From Clostridia bacterium (GTDB lineage: Bacteria; Bacillota; Clostridia; Lachnospirales; Lachnospiraceae): a stretch of 64,000 nucleotides of DNA. Below the pieces are notes generated by a model, which saw only the letters and a list, made by a program, of their open reading frames with translations, searched no databases and had not been told where the DNA came from. This document shows positions 56,444 to 64,000 of the stretch, one piece after another (within the stretch, counting starts at the first letter, position 1; each line of letters begins with the position of its first letter). Location: the NCBI GenBank assembly GCA_026000945.1, contig BNZI01000004.1:14176-78175 (forward strand), written 5' to 3'. The position numbers and the translations under genes are program-made.

Positions 56444-57042
56444 CCCTCCCCAAACAATTTTCGAATAACCTCATGGCTTTGCATTTCCTGAATCTGTTTG
56501 ACCAAAACACTAAACAAAAAATTATATTCTATACCACCTTGACGAACCAAAAAACCACTTTTCCCTTCTACAAAATCTTGTGCCAAAAGATATTTTCTTT
56601 GACTTTGCTGATTAAGTCTATTCAGCCATTTTTGCGAAAGCAAATGTTTAGATTTTTCTCCCGGTACAATCTCCGCTTCTACTGCTTCTTCTAATTCTAA
56701 ATCGACCAAAGCTTCTAAGGCAAACTGTTCCACAACTTCACTTCCCCAATTTTCCATTTCTAAAACGACTTCATGAAATAAGGAATCTAAATGCTTTTGT
56801 TTTGCCTTAAGTAAAAACTGTCGTTGTTCCACTTGATTCTTAGCACTTTTTTGTTTATATTCTTGTTCTATCTGCTTTTTTGTTTTTTCTCTCCTATTTT
56901 GGTCTTGCTTTGAAAACTGCTCTCTTTCTCTTGCCATTTCCTCATCTATTTTTTTCTTTTCTCTTTGCCGTTCTTTCTCTATTTCTACTTCTGCAACAGA
57001 TAAAATTTTTTCGGTCATTTTTTGTATGATTTCTACACTCAT
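56440..57042 (-). CDS. ntpE: V-type ATPase subunit E
   Basis: A 200-residue peripheral-stalk subunit: a long N-terminal charged helix (EVEIEKERQREKKKIDEEMAREREQFSKQ) that pairs with subunit H/G, then a globular C-terminal domain ending VKQIQEMQSHEVIRKLFGEG. The start is ATG 57042 (MSVEIIQKM), five bases after GAGGG; an in-frame GTG at 57054 overlaps the ntpK stop and is less likely. Stop overlaps ntpC. Confidence 0.92.
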   Translation of the reverse strand: MSVEIIQKMTEKILSVAEVEIEKERQREKKKIDEEMAREREQFSKQDQNRREKTKKQIEQEYKQKSAKNQVEQRQFLLKAKQKHLDSLFHEVVLEMENWGSEVVEQFALEALVDLELEEAVEAEIVPGEKSKHLLSQKWLNRLNQQSQRKYLLAQDFVEGKSGFLVRQGGIEYNFLFSVLVKQIQEMQSHEVIRKLFGEG

Positions 57043-57050
57043 TTTTACCC

Positions 57051-59544
<2,494 letters not shown>

Positions 59545-59563
<19 letters not shown>

Positions 59564-59874
59564 AAACTTTTCACCCTTTCGATCACATATTTTTTCGCCT
59601 CTTTTTGTTTAGCTTGATATTCCTGCTGAAAGGTTTCTTTTAAGTTTTTTTCTTCTACCTCCCATTCCCTTTTTTCTAGATTTATTTTTTGCTGAGCTTC
59701 TTCTTTCCATTGCTTGCTGTCCTGCATAAATTTCTGCTGCAAAGCCTCTTTAAATGCTTCTAATTCATTTTGTTTACTTTGCCTATATTGAATCAGTTCT
59801 GCTTGCAAAGCTTCTTTTCTTTTTTTTGCCTCATCTTCTGCCTGCTGAATCTGCTTTAACACTTCTAATGCCAT
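59545..59874 (-). CDS. ntpH: V-type ATPase subunit H/G (peripheral stalk)
   Basis: A 109-residue, almost wholly helical and charged protein (MALEVLKQIQQAEDEAKKRK ... KKYVIERVKSLW), matching the G/H stalk subunit that pairs with subunit E. It is the first gene of the operon. AGGAGG lies six bases before the ATG. A perfect palindrome at 59901-59924 lies just upstream and may regulate the whole operon. Confidence 0.85.
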
Positions 59875-59900
59875 TTCACGCCTCCTTTAGGTTTAAAATG

Positions 59901-59924
59901 ACCCCTTTCAATATTGAAAGGGGT
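59901..59924. promoter_or_regulatory. Perfect palindrome upstream of the V-ATPase operon
   Basis: ACCCCTTTCAATATTGAAAGGGGT is a perfect 24-base palindrome 26 bases before the ntpH start. With no loop and no T tract it looks more like an operator than a terminator. On the minus strand a TATAAT lies further upstream (about 60037-60032) with a poor -35 (TTACGA) 17 bases before it, so the palindrome would be in the transcribed leader. That TATAAT is itself part of a sequence resembling the first hairpin of the 111-bp repeat. Confidence 0.55.
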
Positions 59925-60059
59925 TCTCAAAACAAAATATTCATGAAATCTGCATTGCACAATCAGCAGATCGCTGACAAGCCTTTGTGTATTGTACATA
60001 CATGGCAGATTAAACATTTTTTGTTTATTATACCTTAGTTTAATCTTTTTCGTAAGTAT

Positions 60060-61976
60060 TTATCCAAGAAAAAAAATATTTTCGGCAACTTGCATAAAAA
60101 AATTCACGAAAATACATAAAACTATTCCAATTAAAGCAGGAATTAAAATAGAAAACAGTACAATTTTCCAACTCTTCGTTTCTTTTCGTATACTTAGACA
60201 CGTTGTAGCACAAGGCCAGTGAAATAAAGTAAATATTATGCAAGAAAGAGCTGTCTTTACTGTCCATCCGTGCGTTACCAGCAAAGTCTTAATTGATTCT
60301 AAATTTTGTATATTTACTAGATGTGTCACATTCTCATAAATCATAAAGGCAATAGGCAAAACAATTTCATTAGCCGGAAAACCCAAAAGAAAAGAGAAAA
60401 AAATAACACCATCCATACCCATTAATTTGCCTAAAGGGTCAAAAAATTTTGTGCAATAGGATAATAAATTCATTCCTTTAAATTGAATATTTGCCATTAA
60501 CCAAACCACTATACCGGCAATAAAAGCTGAACTAACTGCCCTCCCTAATACCAAAAAGGTTCTATCCCAAAAAGAACGAATCAGTACTTTGCGAACTCGA
60601 GGTTTACGAAAAGGGGGTAATTCCAAAGCGAAAGAAGAAGATTCTTTTTGTAAAAAATGTTCAGAAATCCATTTGCAACTTTTTAAGGTTACTACTACAC
60701 TAAACACTAAACAACAAGTCAATCCAAAAGCCAGTAACAAATTTCCCCAAATTCCATAACCAAAAGGTAAAAAAAAGATTAACATGACCGTAATCAAGAT
60801 GGGAAAACGCCCGTTACAAGGTACGAAACTATTTGTTAGAATCGCAAGTAGTCTTTCCCTTGGTGAATCAATAATTCTACACCCAGTAACTCCTACTGCA
60901 TTGCATCCAATTCCCATACACATAGTCAAAGCTTGTTTCCCACAAGCATGACAACGGGCAAAGGCACTATCTAAATTAAAAGCAATGCGAGGTAAATATC
61001 CATAATCTTCTAATAAAGTAAATAAAGGAAAAAAAATTGCCATAGGAGGAAACATCACTGCAATAATCCATGCCATAATATGATAAATTCCGCCTATACA
61101 TAAGTCCGCAAAAACTGGAGGAATAGATAAAAATTGACTAATCTTATATAGATAAGACTCCGCAGAAAATAAAAAATCAGCTATCCACTGCGAAGGATAA
61201 TTTGCTCCGACTAAAGTAATCCAAAATAAAAGAGATACCAAAATCACCATACATAAAATACCTGTAATTTTTCCAGTAAAAATTCTGTCTAATCTTTCTT
61301 CTTTTTTTCGAAAATCTGGATTGCAAAATTTCATCACTTCTTTTGCAATAATTTCTGCTTCTTGTATATAATTTTCTGATAAATCAGATAAATTTTCTTC
61401 TTCTAAAATTTCATCATCTGTTTTCTTTTTTTGTTCATAAAGTTTACTTTTTCCTCCATCTAAATTTTGTATTTGTTGTTTTTGACATAGATAAGAAATT
61501 TCTTTTTTTAACTGTTTTAATCCTTTTCTCTCTGCAGCAGAAATAGAAACAATAGGTAAGTCTAAAGCGTTTGATAAGTATTGAAAATTAATATGAATTT
61601 TTCTTTTTTCCGCCTCATCACACAAATTCACGCATACAATAATAGAAGAAATAATATCTCTAATTTGTAAAACTAAAATTAAATTTCTTTCTAATGAAGC
61701 AGCATCACAGACTAATACTACCACATCAACTTGTTCTTTTAATAAAAAATCTTTAGCTATTTTTTCTTCTAACGAATGAGTAAATAAAGAATATGTTCCC
61801 GGTAAATCAATCACTTGATAGATTTGCTTTTGATCTATATATTGCCCTTCACTACATTCCACTGTTTTTCCTGCCCAGTTGCCTGTGTGCTGCCTCCCTC
61901 CTGTTAAAGCATTAAAAACCGTACTTTTCCCTACATTAGGATTTCCAGCTAATGCTACTCTAAAAACTTTTTTCAT
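60060..61976 (-). CDS. feoB: Ferrous iron transport protein B
   Basis: A 638-residue Fe2+ transporter. The N-terminal G domain has G1 GNPNVGKST, the G2 region TGNWAGKTVE, G3 DLPGTYSL and G4 NLCD. The membrane part has Gate motifs with conserved Cys (GCNAVGVTGCRIIDSPRERLLAILTNSFVPCNGRFPI) and about eight to ten helices, ending near EIVLPIAFM and FHWPCATTCLSIRKET. Length is within the family range. ATG overlaps the feoA stop (ATGA). It lies just upstream of the V-ATPase operon. Confidence 0.95.
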   Translation of the reverse strand: MKKVFRVALAGNPNVGKSTVFNALTGGRQHTGNWAGKTVECSEGQYIDQKQIYQVIDLPGTYSLFTHSLEEKIAKDFLLKEQVDVVVLVCDAASLERNLILVLQIRDIISSIIVCVNLCDEAEKRKIHINFQYLSNALDLPIVSISAAERKGLKQLKKEISYLCQKQQIQNLDGGKSKLYEQKKKTDDEILEEENLSDLSENYIQEAEIIAKEVMKFCNPDFRKKEERLDRIFTGKITGILCMVILVSLLFWITLVGANYPSQWIADFLFSAESYLYKISQFLSIPPVFADLCIGGIYHIMAWIIAVMFPPMAIFFPLFTLLEDYGYLPRIAFNLDSAFARCHACGKQALTMCMGIGCNAVGVTGCRIIDSPRERLLAILTNSFVPCNGRFPILITVMLIFFLPFGYGIWGNLLLAFGLTCCLVFSVVVTLKSCKWISEHFLQKESSSFALELPPFRKPRVRKVLIRSFWDRTFLVLGRAVSSAFIAGIVVWLMANIQFKGMNLLSYCTKFFDPLGKLMGMDGVIFFSFLLGFPANEIVLPIAFMIYENVTHLVNIQNLESIKTLLVTHGWTVKTALSCIIFTLFHWPCATTCLSIRKETKSWKIVLFSILIPALIGIVLCIFVNFFMQVAENIFFLG

Positions 61977-62221
61977 GATTTTTTTCTGTAAAAACTAATT
62001 TTTATTTTTACAGAATCCTCCTTTCTTAGGGCGATTACCGTATTCCGTATTAGAAAAGCGGTAGGATCACCTGAATAGGAGCGAAATAAAGCACGAATTG
62101 GTGTATTTTTGGTAAATCCCAAATCTAATAAACGTTGTGTCATTTCTTTTGAATGCTGAATTTCTGTAATATAAGCATTGATTCCTAATGTCAATTCCGC
62201 TAAAGATAAAGATTTCTCCAA
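61973..62221 (-). CDS. feoA: Ferrous iron transport protein A
   Basis: An 82-residue SH3-like protein that supports FeoB. It shows SLAELTLGINAYITEIQ, the TQRLLDLGFTKNTPIRALFRS segment with the conserved LGF, and the closing VIALRKEDSVKIKI. The start is TTG at 62221; no in-frame ATG or GTG exists nearby, and GAGGG lies about 12 bases upstream, longer than ideal. The stop overlaps feoB. I looked for a Fur-type box between 62222 and 62413 and saw none convincing. Confidence 0.88.
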   Translation of the reverse strand: MEKSLSLAELTLGINAYITEIQHSKEMTQRLLDLGFTKNTPIRALFRSYSGDPTAFLIRNTVIALRKEDSVKIKISFYRKKS

Positions 62222-62413
62222 AATCCATTCACACCCTCAATTCTTCTTTATTGTATATTATCCAATTTCTATTTTTTGGTTATTCTCATCAAAAAATTTT
62301 ACATAAAAATATCAATATAGACTAGAGAGTTTGGACTCTCACTCTTAAACTTGACCTTGAATATACCCTAAATAGAATATCAATAAAAGTAAAATCAAGA
62401 TAGGAGTTTTTAT

Positions 62414-64000
62414 ATGGAAAGACGTTCAATACCCCATCTAGAAAATTGTAAATCTTATGTTAAGTATACGATTAAAAATGGTGACAATCTTTATCAAATT
62501 TCTAAGGTTTTTCATACTAGCGTTCATGCGATTCTTTCCCTTAATCCAGGGATTGTTCCAGTACAACTGAGGCCTGGAACAGAAATTACCATTTGCCCTG
62601 GACCGGGTTATGTACAAACAACACCATCTACTCCCATTAATCCATTAGAAGAAACTCGTTCTAGATCTTTTTCTAGTACAACAGCTGAATCTCAGGTAAA
62701 TCTTACCCCTCCTATTCCCCCGATAAATCAAACACCAAATTATGTACAATATTCGGATATAGATCAAATCAATGTACACCCTAGCACGTCAAATACAACG
62801 ATGAATTCATCTTATACAAAGAAAATTTCTTATCCTACAAGACCAGATATAAATTTAACCAATGAATACACTACTCAAAATAATGGAGAAAATATTGTAT
62901 TTCCTAGAAATACTACTTCTACTTACACAAACAATATTTCTTATCCTACAAAACCAGACATGAATTCAACGAATGAGTACACTACTCAAAACAATAAAGA
63001 AAATATTGTATTTCCTAGAAATACTACTTCTACTTACACAAACAATATTTCTTATCCTACAAAACCAAACATGAATTCAACGAATGAGTACACTACTCAA
63101 AACAATAAAGAAAATATCGTATTTCCTAGAAATACTACTTCTACTTACACAAACAGTATTTCTTATCCTACAAAACCAGACATGAATTCAACGAATGAGT
63201 ACACTACTCAAAACAGTAAAGAAAATATCGTATTTCCTAGAAATACTACTTCTACTTACACAAACAATATTTCTTATCCTACAAAACCAGACATGAATTC
63301 AACGAATGAGTACACTACTCAAAACAATAAAGAAAATATCGTATTTCCTAGAAATACTACTTCTACTTACACAAACAATATTTCTTATCCTACAAAACCA
63401 AACATGAATTCAATAAATGAATACACTACTCAAAACAATAAAGAAAATATCGTATCACCTAGAAATAATGTTTCCGCATCTATGGAAAACTGTGGCTGTA
63501 CAGCTTCCTATGATCGCACCTGTCATTGTTCCTCTCCCGCCCCTTATACTTCACAGATAAATGTACCCGTTCAAAAACCTCACCCTGTGACCCCTGAATC
63601 TGCAAGCAACAAACCTTCTTATATTCCACCAGTTGTTAAGATTTCAAAAGAAGCACCTATCTCTATTTCTCCCGTTACCCCTGTAGTTCCCCAAACTACT
63701 AATGTCATTCCCGAAACTCCTGTTTCTCCTATATTTCCTGCTCCTACTGCAATCAAAAAACCTATACCTGTTATTCCTCCCGCTCCTACTGCAATAGAAA
63801 AACCTGTACCTATTATTCCTCCCACTCCTACTGTGCTAGAAAACCCTGTACCTGCTACTCCTCCAGCTAATTCAGTTGTGGAAAAAGTTATCTTTTCTTC
63901 TAATGCACAAGCTCTACCCTCTATACCATCCAATTTAGAGAAAAACCGAACAATGATTAACCACAGATCGGAAACTTCTGCTCCCTTTGCTCCTCAATCC
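62414..64000 (+). CDS. LysM protein with 37-residue repeats and a proline-rich tail, cut by window edge
   Basis: Open from ATG 62414 to the window end (529 codons, no stop). TAGGAG lies seven bases before the ATG. Residues about 15-65 are a LysM domain (YTIKNGDNLYQISKVFHTSV, then LNPGI and LRPGTEITICPGPGY), with no signal peptide in front. A diverged repeat and then five near-identical 37-residue repeats (NTTSTYTNNISYPTKP, DMNSTNEYTTQN, NKENIVFPR) follow at 62909-63463, then a Cys cluster (ENCGCTASYDRTCHCSS) and a Pro/Val/Ile-rich tail with about 15-residue repeats (APTAIKKPIPVIPP). LysM first, no signal and Cys residues recall spore-coat proteins such as SafA; that link is a guess. The function is otherwise unknown. 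Confidence 0.85.
   Translation, partial: MERRSIPHLENCKSYVKYTIKNGDNLYQISKVFHTSVHAILSLNPGIVPVQLRPGTEITICPGPGYVQTTPSTPINPLEETRSRSFSSTTAESQVNLTPPIPPINQTPNYVQYSDIDQINVHPSTSNTTMNSSYTKKISYPTRPDINLTNEYTTQNNGENIVFPRNTTSTYTNNISYPTKPDMNSTNEYTTQNNKENIVFPRNTTSTYTNNISYPTKPNMNSTNEYTTQNNKENIVFPRNTTSTYTNSISYPTKPDMNSTNEYTTQNSKENIVFPRNTTSTYTNNISYPTKPDMNSTNEYTTQNNKENIVFPRNTTSTYTNNISYPTKPNMNSINEYTTQNNKENIVSPRNNVSASMENCGCTASYDRTCHCSSPAPYTSQINVPVQKPHPVTPESASNKPSYIPPVVKISKEAPISISPVTPVVPQTTNVIPETPVSPIFPAPTAIKKPIPVIPPAPTAIEKPVPIIPPTPTVLENPVPATPPANSVVEKVIFSSNAQALPSIPSNLEKNRTMINHRSETSAPFAPQS
62909..63463 (+). repeat. Five tandem 111-bp coding repeats in the LysM protein
   Basis: Copies begin at 62909, 63020, 63131, 63242 and 63353, each 111 bp (37 codons) and differing by only a few bases, with a more diverged copy before them. 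High DNA identity implies recent duplication or homogenisation. The unit length equals that of the intergenic hairpin repeat by coincidence; the sequences are unrelated. Confidence 0.9.

Noticed and set aside
63619..63933. Minus-strand open frame of 104 codons
   Set aside because: Antisense to the proline-rich tail of the LysM gene; its Gly/Val/Thr bias mirrors the Pro-rich codons, and it has no ribosome site.

Overview
The window looks like a chromosomal segment of a low-GC Gram-positive bacterium (Bacillota), most likely an anaerobic clostridial lineage such as the Lachnospiraceae. That placement is an inference. It rests on the AT-rich sequence, strong AGGAGG-type ribosome sites, a Na+-type V-ATPase, cell-wall-binding repeat surface proteins, a YheC/YheD-type ATP-grasp protein and a LysM protein without a signal peptide. 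No phage genes, CRISPR array, rRNA operon or intact transposase gene were seen. Almost all genes lie on the minus strand; the plus-strand exceptions are cysS-rlmB, one tRNA-Thr, ogt and a LysM protein cut by the right edge.

Layout. 1-1863: two paralogous GH1 6-phospho-beta-glucosidases, the left one cut by the window edge. 1979-4426: a SecA without the C-terminal zinc tail. 4908-8749: surface-modification genes (ATP-grasp, hexapeptide acetyltransferase, and a CapA-SGNH fusion broken by a frameshift). 9555-13666: a secreted cell-wall-binding protein with about 650 residues of Ser-Asp repeats and about 130 of Thr-Asp-Gly-Asp repeats, followed by the decayed remains of a C-terminal segment. 13667-15303: long intergenic region with tandem 111-bp hairpin repeats. 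15304-17088: aspS. 17300-30321: a surface-polysaccharide cluster (gmhA, gmhB, hddC-like, a 1039-residue kinase-like/coiled-coil/GT2/GT4 protein, methyltransferase, Wzt with a C-terminal glycan-binding domain, Wzm, rfbC, rhamnosyltransferase-like GT2, Wzx-like flippase, glf). 30366-34867: TraX-family protein, an OmpR-type two-component system and glyA. 35393-39576: phoU and pstBACS. 40201-44573: cysS, rlmB, tRNA-Thr, ogt. 44696-48296: a MacAB-like efflux system. 48492-49904: PepV-like dipeptidase. 50214-59874: a complete V-type ATPase operon (H-I-K-E-C-F-A-B-D). 60060-62221: feoAB. 62414-64000: a LysM protein with 37-residue repeats.

How the parts fit. The polysaccharide cluster has the parts of an ABC-transporter-dependent export route. 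A methyltransferase next to a kinase-like plus coiled-coil protein, both beside a Wzt with a C-terminal domain, recalls the WbdD chain-terminator system of Gram-negative O-antigens, here split and fused to two glycosyltransferases. Heptose genes (gmhA, gmhB, hddC) point to a GDP-heptose donor, although the kinase HddA is not in the window. The V-ATPase K subunit keeps the Na+-binding residues known from Enterococcus hirae.

Non-coding DNA is unusually rich: (i) a roughly 310-bp MITE-like element with 15-bp terminal inverted repeats plus several internal fragments; (ii) a 111-bp unit with three hairpins in two clusters; (iii) a 151-bp tandem repeat splitting the V-ATPase operon and reaching into the last codons of ntpF; (iv) two relics resembling the right end of IS200/IS605-type elements; (v) two clusters of DnaA boxes with no dnaA nearby.
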